64,000 nucleotides of DNA from JANMZO01 sp963763135 (GTDB lineage: Bacteria > Actinomycetota > Acidimicrobiia > Acidimicrobiales > JANYDT01): NCBI GenBank assembly GCA_963763135.1, contig CAVXNJ010000003.1, forward strand, positions 62,001 to 126,000. Reading direction: 5' to 3'. Position numbers and translations under genes: made by a program. Within the stretch, counting starts at the first letter, position 1. Every line of letters starts with the position of its first letter. This document shows, piece after piece, positions 1-8,228 of the stretch. The notes below the pieces were generated by a model, which made no database searches, had not been told where the DNA came from, and saw only the letters and a list, made by a program, of their open reading frames with translations.

Positions 1-2
1 CA

Positions 3-239
3 CGAGTGCCGAGAACCAAAAGCGCGCTTATCGATACGCTCACTGAGCGGGAGACCGACGTTCTCCGAGCGATTGCCCGCGGCTTCTCCAATGCCGAAAT
101 TGCCAAGGAGCTGATCATCGGAGAATCGACGGTGAAGACCCATGTGTCGTCGATCCTGGTGAAACTCGGACTCCGCGATCGGGTGCAAGCAGTGGTATTC
201 GCCTACGAGCAGGGCATCGCCACTCCAGGCGACTCCTGA
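3..239 (+). CDS. LuxR/NarL-type response regulator, C-terminal part (5' cut by window edge)
   Basis: This is the DNA-binding end of a LuxR/FixJ-type regulator. It begins with LTERETDVLRAIARGFSNAE and continues through IAKELIIGESTVKTHVSSI, the classic four-helix HTH with the conserved TVKTHV recognition helix, and ends at TGA 237-239. The reading frame is open to the window edge with no ribosome site near the GTG at 6, so I take it as the tail of a longer protein, most likely a response regulator whose receiver domain lies outside. The histidine kinase at 8229-9461 belongs to the family that usually partners such regulators, but it is 8 kb away and pairing them would be a guess. Confidence 0.85.
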   Translation, partial: RVPRTKSALIDTLTERETDVLRAIARGFSNAEIAKELIIGESTVKTHVSSILVKLGLRDRVQAVVFAYEQGIATPGDS

Positions 240-243
240 TATC

Positions 244-483
244 GGGTTTCCCCCTGAGTGTTCACTCTTTCTCGGTATCAATTCGACTGGCATCAATCGT
301 CTGCAACGTCGGCAGGAGGAATCCATCGCCCAGTGCATGAAGAAGGAGGGATTCGAGTACGCGGTGAAACAGCGGACATCAGAATGGATGCGCGCTTACC
401 TTTCGCCGCGCCGGTGCTTGGCGCCGCAGTCGGCCTGTTCGCCGGACTGTACCCGCCCTGACCCGCCAAGGTCTGAAGGGTAG
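244..483 (+). pseudogene. Possible remnant of a secreted 'CMKxEGF' actinobacterial protein
   Basis: The frame through 337-339 reads RLQRRQEESIAQCMKKEGFE and then loses sense before TAG at 481-483. A stretch like IAxCMKxEGFEY is common in secreted proteins of actinobacteria, so this may be a decayed gene fragment. There is no signal peptide, no convincing start and no ribosome site. Another ORF in this gap (258-461) looks no better. It could equally be chance. Confidence 0.22.
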
Positions 484-508
484 GTGTGAATAGTTCACAC
501 CTACCCTT
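476..508. terminator. Perfect 15-bp hairpin between convergent genes
   Basis: The arms 476-490 and 494-508 are exact inverted repeats around a 3-nt loop (TAG at 491-493). No long T-run follows either arm. The hairpin sits between the end of the LuxR-type gene and the end of the convergent NHL-repeat gene, so a two-way terminator is the simplest role. The right arm (TTCACACCTACCCTT) is identical to one at 18172-18186, so this is a repeated element of the genome. Confidence 0.7.
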
Positions 509-538
509 GAACTGGATAGCTGTCGTCCAGCCGGGTCG

Positions 539-3040
539 CTAACGCTTGGACGGGGCCGTGGTCGGTGAGGCTTTCGGCTTTACCGTCGGCATCGTGAATG
601 GCGTCGCCGCCTTTTTGCTGGTCGTCGGGGCGGACGTTCCCTGTCGGGCAGAAGTGGCGGCAACCCGGGTGGTCGGAGCCTTCTGTGCCAGCGCGGCCGG
701 GATCGTCGAAGCGCTACCCGGTCGAGTCGGCGAGGGTGCTCCCGGACGGGTCGTCCGTGCGGTGCCGGGCTTGATGATGGGGGTGCTTCCGGGTTTGGCG
801 GTGCTTCCAGGTTTGGTTGATGGGTTGGTTTTGGTGGTGAGGGCGAGGCCGTTCGGTCGGGTGGTTGGTGTTGCCGCGCCCCGCTTCGTGGTTGGTGTTG
901 CGGCACCCGGCTTCGTAGTTGGTGTCGGGACCGCAGGTTTGGTGGTCGCGGCGCCGGGTCTGGCGGTCGCGGTGTCGGGTCTGGTGGTCGCGGTGCCGGG
1001 TCTGGTGGTCGCGGTGCCGGGTTTGGTGGTGGGGGTGCTTCCAGGTTTGGTGGTTGGGTTGGTTTTGGTGGTGAGGGCGAGGCCGTTTGGTCGGGTGGTT
1101 GGTGTTGCCGCGCCCCGCTTCGTTGTGGGTTTTGCCGGGCCCGGCTTCGTGGTCGGTGCTGCGCCTGGTTTCGTCTTGGGTACGACGCCGCCTCTCGCCG
1201 TTGACGCAGCGTTCGGTTTCGTGGTCGGGACACCGGGCTTGGCCGGGTTCGTCTTTGGGGAGAAGGCGAGCGCGTTCGGACGGGTGGTGGTCGGTGCCGA
1301 CACTGGTTTCACGGTCGGCTTCGATGTCGTCGGCCCGGCCTTGGTTGTGGTGGTTGGTGCAACTCGGTCGGTGTTGGCGACGGTGGATGGCACGACCGCT
1401 TTCGTTGTCGTTGGCGGCGTAGTCGAGGTCGTCGTCGTTGGCGACGAGGTCGGCGGAGCTGTCGTGACGGCGAGTGCCACCGGTGCCACTGGAGCTTTGC
1501 TCGTCGTGGTTGTGGGCGCTGTGGTCGGGGCCGAGGTGGTGGTCGGGGCCGAGGTGGTGGTCGGGGCCGCGGTGGTGGTCGGGGCCGCGGTGGTGGTCGG
1601 GGCCGCGGTGGTGGTCGGGGCCGCGGTGGTGGTCGTTGATGTGGTCGTGGTTGGAGCCGCGGTGGTGGTCGTTGATGCGGTCGTGGTTGGAGCCGCGTTG
1701 GTCGTCGTTGATGTGGTCGTCGTCGGCGCCTCGGTCGTCGTTGTCGATGTCGTCGTCGGTGCTTCCGTCGTGGTCGTCGTGGTGGTCGTGGTCGGTGCTT
1801 CCGTCGTGGTCGTGGTCGGTGCTTCCGTCGTGGTCGTCGTGGTGGGCGCAGCTGTGGTGGTCGTCGTGGTGGTGGTTGTGGTCGTCGTGGTGGTTGTGCT
1901 GGTTGTCGTGCTCGTTGAGGTTGTGGTGGTGGTTGAGGTCGTCGTCGTCGGTGGGAGAGCGCCGCCGCTTAGGACGCGGATCTTGTGATTGTTCTGGTCC
2001 GAGATGTAGAGGTCACCGTTCGACGCGACAGCGAGGCCCCATGGAGCATTCAGCGTTGCTGACAACGCCGGTCCGTCAGCGGACCCGCCGGTTCCCGTGC
2101 CAGCGATTGTCGTCACCACGCCGCCGAGGGTCACCTTGCGGATCTTGTTGCTGCCGTCGGCCACGTACAGGTTGCCGGTCGAATCGGCCGTGATTCCGAC
2201 CGGGTTGCTGAACGTGGCTCCGGAGCCGGTTCCGTCGGTGGACCCGGCCGAGCCGTTGCCCGCCAGTGTGGTCGTGACACCGGCGGGAGTGATCTTGCGA
2301 ATTCGATGGTTGCCGTAGTCGGCGACATAGATGTTGCCGTCAGATCCGACCGTCAACGACCGAGGCGCGTAGAACGCCGCACCGGTCCCCGTGCCATCGG
2401 AGAAGCCCCAGTTTCCATTCCCCGCCAAGGTGGTAACGACGCCGGCCGTAGTGATCTTACGAACGGAATGCGTGCCCGTTTCCACGACATAGAGCGTGTT
2501 GTCCGATGCTATGGCGATCCCGTACGGATAGCTGAAGGAAGCTCCCGTCCCGGTGCCGTTGACGTACGCCTGCGATCCGCTGCCGGCAAAGGTTGTAACG
2601 ACGTTCGATGTGTCGATCTTCCGAATCCGGTTGTTGTTGGCATCTGCGACAAACATGTTTCCGCTCGAATCCACGACGACGCCGGTCGGTGTCGAGAACT
2701 GCGCTGACTGACCGGTGGCGTTGGAAAATCCCTGTGTGCTTCCAGCGACCGTGCTCACGACACCGGCCGGTGTGACGCGTCGTATGCGGTTGTTGTAGCC
2801 GTCGGCGACAATGATGTCGCCGTTGCTTTGCGTCGCGATGCCGTACGGGAAGTAGAACTTTGCCGCGGTTCCGGTACCGTCGACCCATCCGTTGGTACCC
2901 GCGCCGGCGAGGGTGGAAATGTCGCCGTTTGCCGCCGAGGCCGAGCCTTGGGTAAGTCCGGTTGTCGCGCCAATCGCCACAACGGTCACGGCGGCCAGCA
3001 GGGCCTTGGGCACTTTGATGCGCGAAAGCACGGTTCTCAT
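539..3040 (-). CDS. Secreted NHL-repeat protein with long Thr/Pro-rich stalk
   Basis: The 833-residue protein starts with a Sec signal peptide (basic MRTVLSRIKVPK, hydrophobic LLAAVTVVAIG, then a SASA-A cleavage site). Residues of about 40-355 contain roughly six NHL repeats of the form ADSTGNLYVADGSNKIRKV followed by VVTTLAGxG, which predicts a beta-propeller. The rest is Thr/Pro/Ala low-complexity sequence, first nearly pure T runs broken by EAP/AAP, then TTKPG- and TTRPG-type repeats, as in wall-spanning or glycosylated stalks. No sorting signal or terminal membrane helix is visible. A ribosome site (GAAGG) lies about 7 nt before the ATG. The repetitive DNA makes long plus-strand Val/Trp-rich ORFs, which are shadows. 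Ligand and role are unknown. Confidence 0.85.
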   Translation of the reverse strand: MRTVLSRIKVPKALLAAVTVVAIGATTGLTQGSASAANGDISTLAGAGTNGWVDGTGTAAKFYFPYGIATQSNGDIIVADGYNNRIRRVTPAGVVSTVAGSTQGFSNATGQSAQFSTPTGVVVDSSGNMFVADANNNRIRKIDTSNVVTTFAGSGSQAYVNGTGTGASFSYPYGIAIASDNTLYVVETGTHSVRKITTAGVVTTLAGNGNWGFSDGTGTGAAFYAPRSLTVGSDGNIYVADYGNHRIRKITPAGVTTTLAGNGSAGSTDGTGSGATFSNPVGITADSTGNLYVADGSNKIRKVTLGGVVTTIAGTGTGGSADGPALSATLNAPWGLAVASNGDLYISDQNNHKIRVLSGGALPPTTTTSTTTTTSTSTTTSTTTTTTTTTTTTTTTAAPTTTTTTEAPTTTTTEAPTTTTTTTTTEAPTTTSTTTTEAPTTTTSTTTNAAPTTTASTTTTAAPTTTTSTTTTAAPTTTAAPTTTAAPTTTAAPTTTSAPTTTSAPTTAPTTTTSKAPVAPVALAVTTAPPTSSPTTTTSTTPPTTTKAVVPSTVANTDRVAPTTTTKAGPTTSKPTVKPVSAPTTTRPNALAFSPKTNPAKPGVPTTKPNAASTARGGVVPKTKPGAAPTTKPGPAKPTTKRGAATPTTRPNGLALTTKTNPTTKPGSTPTTKPGTATTRPGTATTRPDTATARPGAATTKPAVPTPTTKPGAATPTTKRGAATPTTRPNGLALTTKTNPSTKPGSTAKPGSTPIIKPGTARTTRPGAPSPTRPGSASTIPAALAQKAPTTRVAATSARQGTSAPTTSKKAATPFTMPTVKPKASPTTAPSKR
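800..1130. repeat. Internal direct repeats in the Thr/Pro stalk coding region
   Basis: Two blocks at about 812-895 and 1042-1128 are nearly the same DNA and encode TTKRGAATPTTRPNGLALTT followed by KTNP in both copies. Shorter repeats encoding TTRPGTA/TTKPG lie between them. This is internal duplication within one gene and a likely site of length variation or assembly collapse. Confidence 0.75.
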
Positions 3041-3298
3041 GAAGGAACCTTCGGAGTACCACCAGGTTCGATTAATTCGGGAACGTTGCCCTCGTCACAT
3101 GTTGAATCGTGTGACCCAGATAGTACTGTGAAATTTGCCCGGTTTGATCACTCAGTGTGGTTGAAAGGGCTACGCCGTCACGTCACGGGGCAGGCTGCGC
3201 CGAGTGCTGGATTGTTGACGAATCTTGGAACGTTCGTATTAGTATTCCGTCGCCCGTGCGCCGCGCACCGGCTTCAAACAGAGGAAGAAGTTGCGAGC
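3041..3298. promoter_or_regulatory. Divergent intergenic region, promoters not resolved
   Basis: These 258 nt separate the minus-strand NHL gene from the plus-strand MTHFR-like gene, so they must hold two promoters. I see no clear -35/-10 pair or strong palindrome. A GAGGAAGAAG purine stretch at 3281-3290 is the ribosome site of the downstream gene. The plus-strand ORF reading through from 2828 is not credible coding sequence. Confidence 0.4.
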
Positions 3299-4183
3299 AT
3301 GAGCATTTTTCGCAGGGCATCGGTTCGTGGCGCGACCGTCGATTCGGTCGATGAATCGGCTCGGTCGCTCGTCGAATCCATGCACTACGAGATCATGCCG
3401 ACCGACAAGGTCGGTGATCAGATCGCGGTTTTACCGGCTGCTCGGACGGTTTCGGTGACGTGCTCACCGAAAAAGGGAATCGACGCGACGATGGAAGTGT
3501 CGGCCCGTCTGGTCGCACTCGGCCATACACCGATCCCGCATTTCGCCGCTCGCATGGTTGAATCGCCGGCCCACTTCAGCCGAATGTGCGCTTGGATCGA
3601 GTCAACCGGTGTTCGTCAGGTGTTTGTCATCGGCGGTGATGCCGAACTCGACGCCTCCCGGCCGTATCCGAACGCAACGTCGTTGATCGCCGATCTGGCA
3701 AAGGCAAAAGTCGGCCTTCAGACCATTGGCTCAGCCGCCTACCCCGACGGCCACGCGACGATTCCTTCCGACGTGTTGAAAGACGAGTTGACCATCCGTC
3801 AGGGGATCCTCGGCGAGGCCGGCATCTCGGGGTGGCTGTCGACCCAGATGTGCTTCGACGCCGAGTTGCTCGTGAACTGGCTGGAAGCGACTCGAGCTGA
3901 TGGCGTAACGACTCCGGTCCACCTCGGCATCCCGGGCGCGCTCGATACGACGAAGCTGCTTACGATGGGTATGCGGTTGGGCATCGGCGCGTCGCTTCGC
4001 TACCTGAGCAAGAACAAGTCGTCGGTGAGCCGACTCGTCAGCCCCGGCGGATACGACCCGATGGAGCTGCTCGGAGAGGTCGCGCCGGTCGCCGACGAGC
4101 TGGGTATCGCTGCTCTACACGTGTTCACGTTCAACCAAGTCGCCGCGACGAATGCCTGGCGTGAGAAAGTACTTGCCTCATGA
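3299..4183 (+). CDS. Methylenetetrahydrofolate reductase-like protein
   Basis: The 294-residue protein matches the MTHFR TIM-barrel family: an early SVTCSPKKGIDATMEVSARL segment, GHTPIPHFAARMV, a VFVIGGDA strand, a TIGSAAYPDGH segment matching the family's substrate/FAD-site motif, and a C-terminal HVFTFNQVAAT strand. It would interconvert 5-methyl-THF and 5,10-methylene-THF. I chose ATG 3299 because GAGGAAGAAG lies about 9 nt upstream; the longer frame back to 2828 runs through the divergent promoter. Its stop overlaps the folD start (ATGA), so the two are translationally coupled. With FolD, Fhs and the methyl-THF:corrinoid methyltransferase elsewhere in the window, it probably oxidises methyl-THF from quaternary-amine demethylation, though ordinary biosynthetic use is possible. 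Confidence 0.85.
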   Translation: MSIFRRASVRGATVDSVDESARSLVESMHYEIMPTDKVGDQIAVLPAARTVSVTCSPKKGIDATMEVSARLVALGHTPIPHFAARMVESPAHFSRMCAWIESTGVRQVFVIGGDAELDASRPYPNATSLIADLAKAKVGLQTIGSAAYPDGHATIPSDVLKDELTIRQGILGEAGISGWLSTQMCFDAELLVNWLEATRADGVTTPVHLGIPGALDTTKLLTMGMRLGIGASLRYLSKNKSSVSRLVSPGGYDPMELLGEVAPVADELGIAALHVFTFNQVAATNAWREKVLAS

Positions 4184-5076
4184 CAAACACTCCTTCATCC
4201 GAACCCAAGCGGGCACCTGGCGGTGCGATCCTGATGGACGGTCTCATGCTCCGCGAGGAAACCGTCGCGCGACTCCGCGTTGAAATTGCTGCGATGGGCG
4301 ATCCCCATGTGTGTCTCGCGACCGTGCTGGTCGGCGACGACCGCCCGTCGCAGCTCTATGTGAAGAACAAGCACAAGAAGGCGCAGGAGGCCGGTATGGC
4401 CTCACGCCACGTTGAGCTCCCCTCCACCGCGACCCAGTCCGAGGTCGAGGATGCGGTGAAGGCCCTCGTCGACGATCCGACGGTGCACGGCATTCTCGTT
4501 CAGCTTCCGTTGCCTGAGGGCCTTGACCCGGAGCGGGTCCTCGACTTGATTCCGGCCGAAAAGGATGTCGATGGTCTCACCGAGGCATCGATGGGTCGCC
4601 TCGTGCGGGGAAAGCCGGGCCATGTCTCGTGCACACCGCTCGGTGTAATGAGGCTGCTGGAGCGCTACAGCATTCCCACGTCTGGCAAGAATGCTGTCGT
4701 GATCGGTCGCTCCACGCTCGTCGGGCTACCGCTCGCGCTGCTGTTCGCCCGCAAGGGAACCGATGCGACGGTAACGATCGGCCACTCGCGCAGCGGAGAT
4801 CTCGCCGCGTCATGTCGTACCGCAGACATCGTGGTCGGCGCCGCGGGAATCGGGCGCATGATCAAGGCCGACTGGATCAAGCCCGGTGCCACCGTCATCG
4901 ACGTTGGCGTGTCGCGGACCGAGGCGGGCATTGTCGGCGATGTCGACTTCGAGCCGGTTTCGCACGTTGCGAGTGCCATTACGCCGATGCCGGGCGGGAC
5001 CGGTCCGATGACCATCGCCTGTCTGCTGGAGAACACGCTGTCGGCCGCCCGCATGCTGGGCGCCCTACCGAAGTAG
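4180..5076 (+). CDS. folD: Bifunctional methylene-THF dehydrogenase/cyclohydrolase
   Basis: FolD converts 5,10-methylene-THF to 10-formyl-THF through methenyl-THF. All family hallmarks are present in 298 residues: the catalytic YVKNK segment with Tyr60 and Lys64, QLPLP near residue 108, KDVDG near 128, the Rossmann GRSTLVGLP near 176, and the closing TPMPGGTGPMT near 268. It overlaps the MTHFR-like gene by four bases (ATGA) and is followed by a strong terminator, giving a two-gene unit for reversible C1 oxidation. The formyl-THF it makes can be cleaved for ATP by the Fhs encoded at 45794-47491. Confidence 0.97.
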   Translation: MTNTPSSEPKRAPGGAILMDGLMLREETVARLRVEIAAMGDPHVCLATVLVGDDRPSQLYVKNKHKKAQEAGMASRHVELPSTATQSEVEDAVKALVDDPTVHGILVQLPLPEGLDPERVLDLIPAEKDVDGLTEASMGRLVRGKPGHVSCTPLGVMRLLERYSIPTSGKNAVVIGRSTLVGLPLALLFARKGTDATVTIGHSRSGDLAASCRTADIVVGAAGIGRMIKADWIKPGATVIDVGVSRTEAGIVGDVDFEPVSHVASAITPMPGGTGPMTIACLLENTLSAARMLGALPK

Positions 5077-5089
5077 TCGTTTCATGCTG

Positions 5090-5121
5090 AAGGGCCGGCT
5101 CTGTGCACAGAGCCGGCCCTT
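5090..5121 (+). terminator. Rho-independent terminator after folD
   Basis: A perfect 32-nt palindrome (arms 5090-5105 and 5106-5121, GC-rich core GGGCCGGCTCTGTG) is followed by the T-rich CCTTTTG. It lies 13 nt past the folD stop and also faces the end of the convergent carnitine dehydrogenase gene. Confidence 0.88.
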
Positions 5122-5159
5122 CCTTTTGAAGACTCGATCCGGGTTGGTCGTCGGGGCGG

Positions 5160-6180
5160 TCAGCTCGACAGTTGCCGTTCGTAGCCGGCGAGAGTTTCGC
5201 CTGCGCCCGTGTTTGTTGATTTGAGAGCCTTCAACACGGCGATGAGATTGTCATCGCGGCATACGTTCGAGCTCTCTCGGGCCACGGCCGGCCGCCTGCT
5301 GATCGGATTGCTCGACGATCGTATCGAGGAGCGAGTCGGTCAACTCGGGGACGTCCATCAGCTTGGTCCACGGCCACTGCAGGGCCGGTCCGAATTGGGC
5401 CATGAAGTGTCGCATGCCTGCTTCGCCGCCGGCGATCCGGTAGGTCATGAACGTCCCCATGAAGCTCCAGCGAAGGCCGCATCCGTAGCGAACGGCGTCG
5501 TCGATCTGCTCGGCGGTCGCGATGCCGTCGTTGATCAACCACAACGCTTCGCGCCAGAGTGCTTCCATCAGCCGGTCCGCGACAAAGCCGTCGATCTCCT
5601 TGTCGAGTACGAGCGGCTTCATCCCGATGTACTCATAGATTTGTCGGGCACGTTCTTTCGCCTCGGCGGAGGTCTGGTTTCCGCCGACAATCTCAACGAG
5701 TGGCAGAAGGTAGACGGGGTTGAACGGATGTCCGACGACGAGTCGCTCCGGATGATTCATACCCTCTTGCAGCTGCGAGGGGAGAAGGCCGGAGGTTGAC
5801 GTTCCGAACACGACGTCGGGTCCGGCGGCCTTCGATGCGACGTTGAGCAGGGTCTGTTTCAGATCGACGCGCTCCGGCGCGCTCTCCTGGACAAACTCGA
5901 CTCCTGTGGCCGCTTCCTCGGGCGAGTCGACAAAGGTAAGCGTGCCTAGCGGTCGCATGGGTGCGTCAGTGAGATCCGCCCACGCCCGTTTGGCGAGGGC
6001 CAACACCTCACCGACCTTCCGTTCGGCTTGGGGATCCGGGTCGAAGATCTTGACGTCGATGCCGTTGAGCAGAAACCGGCTGGCCCATCCGCCGCCGATC
6101 ACGCCGCCGCCGAGAAGACCGGCGGTGCGGATCGCGCCGTTACTACGCGCGCTTACCTGATTGTCAGAGGTGTCGGTCAT
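5160..6180 (-). CDS. lcdH: L-carnitine 3-dehydrogenase (frameshifted near its C-terminus)
   Basis: The protein oxidises carnitine to 3-dehydrocarnitine with NAD+. The N-terminal Rossmann motif GLLGGGVIGGGW, the LNGIDVKIFDPDP strand, the GHPFNPVYLLPLVEIVGG segment and the C-terminal helical half are those of the 3-hydroxyacyl-CoA dehydrogenase-like carnitine dehydrogenases. The continuous frame stops at 5251-5253 after ELERMPR. One base further on, the frame resumes as RDDNLIAVLKALKSTNTGAG and ends LAGYERQLSS with TGA at 5160-5162, which looks like the normal family tail. An extra C in the CCG at 5257-5259 explains it. The gene starts 3 nt after the BKACE gene stop, so the two are cotranscribed. 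Indel error and real frameshift cannot be told apart here. Confidence 0.85.
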
Positions 6181-6183
6181 GAC

Positions 6184-7077
6184 TCAGCGCTTTACCAGCT
6201 GGAGCTTTTCGCGGACTTCGGAAGGCCCCATGATCTTGGAGTTCATCGATGTGAGAATCTGCGCGGCACGGGCGACGAGATCGGCGTTGGTGGCGAGCTT
6301 GCCCTGTTGAAGGTACAGATTGTCTTCGAGCCCGACGCGCACGTTACCCCCGGCCAGCGCGGCCATGGCGACGAACGGGAGTTGCATGCGGCCAATGGAG
6401 AATCCGGAGAAAATCGTGCCCGGTGGAAGGAGGTTGACCATCGACATGAAGGTCTGCGGGTCGTCGGGCGCGCCATAGGCGATACCCATGCAGAGCTGAA
6501 TCATCAACGGTGCCTCGATGAGCCCCTGATCGATCATTTCCCGAGCCATGACCAGGTGACCGGTGTCGAACACTTCGAGTTCCGGACGCACGCCGAGCTC
6601 TTTCACCCGCTTGGCCATCGTACGAAGGACCGCCGGCGTGTTGACCATGATGTAATCGCCTCCGGAGGCGAAGTTCATCGTGCCGCAATCGAGCGTGCAG
6701 ATCTCCGGCAGAAGCTCTTCAACGTGGTTCAACCGTTCGGTAGCGCCCGCCATGTCGGTACCTTCCACCGCAAGCGGAAGCGGTTTCTCGTCGCCGCCCA
6801 GAACCATGTCTCCGCCCATGCCCGCCGTCAGGTTGATGATCACGTCAACATCCGACGACCGGATGCGATCCACCACCTCACGGTACAGATCGACATCGCG
6901 TGACCCGACACCGGTCTTGGGATCGCGAACGTGGATGTGCACGATGGCCGCTCCGGCGCGGGCCGTGTCGAGTGCGGAATTGGCGATCTGCTCCGGGCTG
7001 ACCGGGACATGCGGGCTCTTTCCGACGGTGTCGCCGGCCCCGGTTACTGCGCACGTAATAAAGGTGTTGAAGTTCAC
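6184..7077 (-). CDS. BKACE-family beta-keto acid cleavage enzyme, probable 3-dehydrocarnitine cleavage
   Basis: This 297-residue protein is a DUF849/BKACE member. These zinc TIM barrels condense a beta-keto acid with acetyl-CoA to give acetoacetate and a new CoA ester. The zinc motif IVHIHVRD is near residues 45-52, the INLTAGMGGDM strand near 80, and GNVRVGLEDNLYL carries the late active-site Glu/Asp pair. Its partner immediately downstream is carnitine dehydrogenase, which points to 3-dehydrocarnitine as substrate and betainyl-CoA plus acetoacetate as products. I find no betainyl-CoA thioesterase in the window, so release of glycine betaine must use an enzyme encoded elsewhere. Confidence 0.88.
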   Translation of the reverse strand: MNFNTFITCAVTGAGDTVGKSPHVPVSPEQIANSALDTARAGAAIVHIHVRDPKTGVGSRDVDLYREVVDRIRSSDVDVIINLTAGMGGDMVLGGDEKPLPLAVEGTDMAGATERLNHVEELLPEICTLDCGTMNFASGGDYIMVNTPAVLRTMAKRVKELGVRPELEVFDTGHLVMAREMIDQGLIEAPLMIQLCMGIAYGAPDDPQTFMSMVNLLPPGTIFSGFSIGRMQLPFVAMAALAGGNVRVGLEDNLYLQQGKLATNADLVARAAQILTSMNSKIMGPSEVREKLQLVKR

Positions 7078-7141
7078 CCGCCCACTGTAGATCCGCAGTC
7101 ACTGGGCCGCGAGGTGTACCGCTGTCGCAGCCGGACCTGTC

Positions 7142-8107
7142 TCAGGGCCGCACTTCGTTGCGGAGAGGGTCACCGTCGAGATAGCGGCGGAGGTTGTCGA
7201 AGAAGATCTCGACCACGGCCGCGTTGGTGGAGGGAATCGCGGCCGAGTTATGCGGCGTGATGATCACGTTGCCCATGGTCCAAAGCGGACTGTCACCGGG
7301 GAGCGGTTCGACCGTGGTTACGTCGAGGCCGGCCGCCCCGATCTGGCCGGTTGCCAGCGCTTCGACCATCGCCGGTTCGTCGATCAACTCGCCACGCCCG
7401 ACATTGACCACGATGGCCCCGTGTCGCATATGACTGATCGCATCGGCGTCAAGGATGAGCCGGGTTTCCGGGGTCAGCGGCAGAGCCAGCACCACGAAGT
7501 CAGCGATGGCCAGTGCCTCGTGCCACCGATCGAGAGTCCACGTCTGGCAAGGTTCGGTACCGCTGACGCTTCGGCGGAGCCCGATCGGCCGCATGCCAAA
7601 GGCCGCGGCGAGTCGGGCAACTTCGATGCCGATCGGACCCATGCCCGCGATAGCGACCGTGTGGTTCGCGAGATCGATGCCGTGTACTCGATCCCAGGTG
7701 CGGTCCGCCTGGTTGCGCAGCATTGTCGGCAGACCTCGTGTCAGCGCCAGAAGTTGCATGAACACGGCCTGCGCAATCGGGACCGCGGCAGCTCCGGACG
7801 AGGTGGTGAGCCGGACGCCCCGGTCGACGAGGGCCCCGAACGCCGGATGGTCGGTGCCGGCTGAAAGCGTATGGAACCACTTCAGTGAAGGGGCCTTCAG
7901 CGCGGACCGGAACAGCCCGGCGGGTGCATCCGGAAACTCGTCGGGCGACAGAAACGCGGCTTCGGCGTCGCCGGGATCGGTCTCTCGACCGGTCAACACC
8001 CGCAGCTCCAGCCCCCGGCCGGTGTGCATCAACGGGTCGAGTTGCGACCGGTGCTGATCGACGAACTTCTCGCTCAGAAAGATGCTTACGGGCGCGGTGT
8101 CGCTCAT
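7142..8107 (-). CDS. D-2-hydroxyacid dehydrogenase family oxidoreductase
   Basis: The 321-residue protein has the two-domain plan of D-isomer-specific 2-hydroxyacid dehydrogenases. The NAD motif GMGPIGIEVARLAAAFGM lies in the middle, followed by LALPLTPETRLILDADAI, NVGRGELIDEPAMVEAL with the substrate Arg, a Glu in TTVEPLPGDSPLW, and the catalytic His in ITPHNSA. Substrate cannot be read from sequence; glyoxylate, hydroxypyruvate or another 2-keto acid are all possible. It is the first gene of the minus-strand run ending with carnitine dehydrogenase, 64 nt ahead of the BKACE gene, so cotranscription is likely. Confidence 0.85.
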   Translation of the reverse strand: MSDTAPVSIFLSEKFVDQHRSQLDPLMHTGRGLELRVLTGRETDPGDAEAAFLSPDEFPDAPAGLFRSALKAPSLKWFHTLSAGTDHPAFGALVDRGVRLTTSSGAAAVPIAQAVFMQLLALTRGLPTMLRNQADRTWDRVHGIDLANHTVAIAGMGPIGIEVARLAAAFGMRPIGLRRSVSGTEPCQTWTLDRWHEALAIADFVVLALPLTPETRLILDADAISHMRHGAIVVNVGRGELIDEPAMVEALATGQIGAAGLDVTTVEPLPGDSPLWTMGNVIITPHNSAAIPSTNAAVVEIFFDNLRRYLDGDPLRNEVRP

Positions 8108-8228
8108 TGGTAGGTCCCGACGAAGTTGGAGTACATCTCGTCGACTCTATGGCGGGATCCACAGCTAGCGCAGTTCTCCCCTTCGAACGAGGGCCAGTTC
8201 CGCTATTCGTGCGTCCGACGCCGCTATC

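Noticed and set aside
546..1988. Long plus-strand ORF rich in valine
   Set aside because: It is the antisense shadow of the Thr/Pro stalk repeats; it has no ribosome site and no family likeness.
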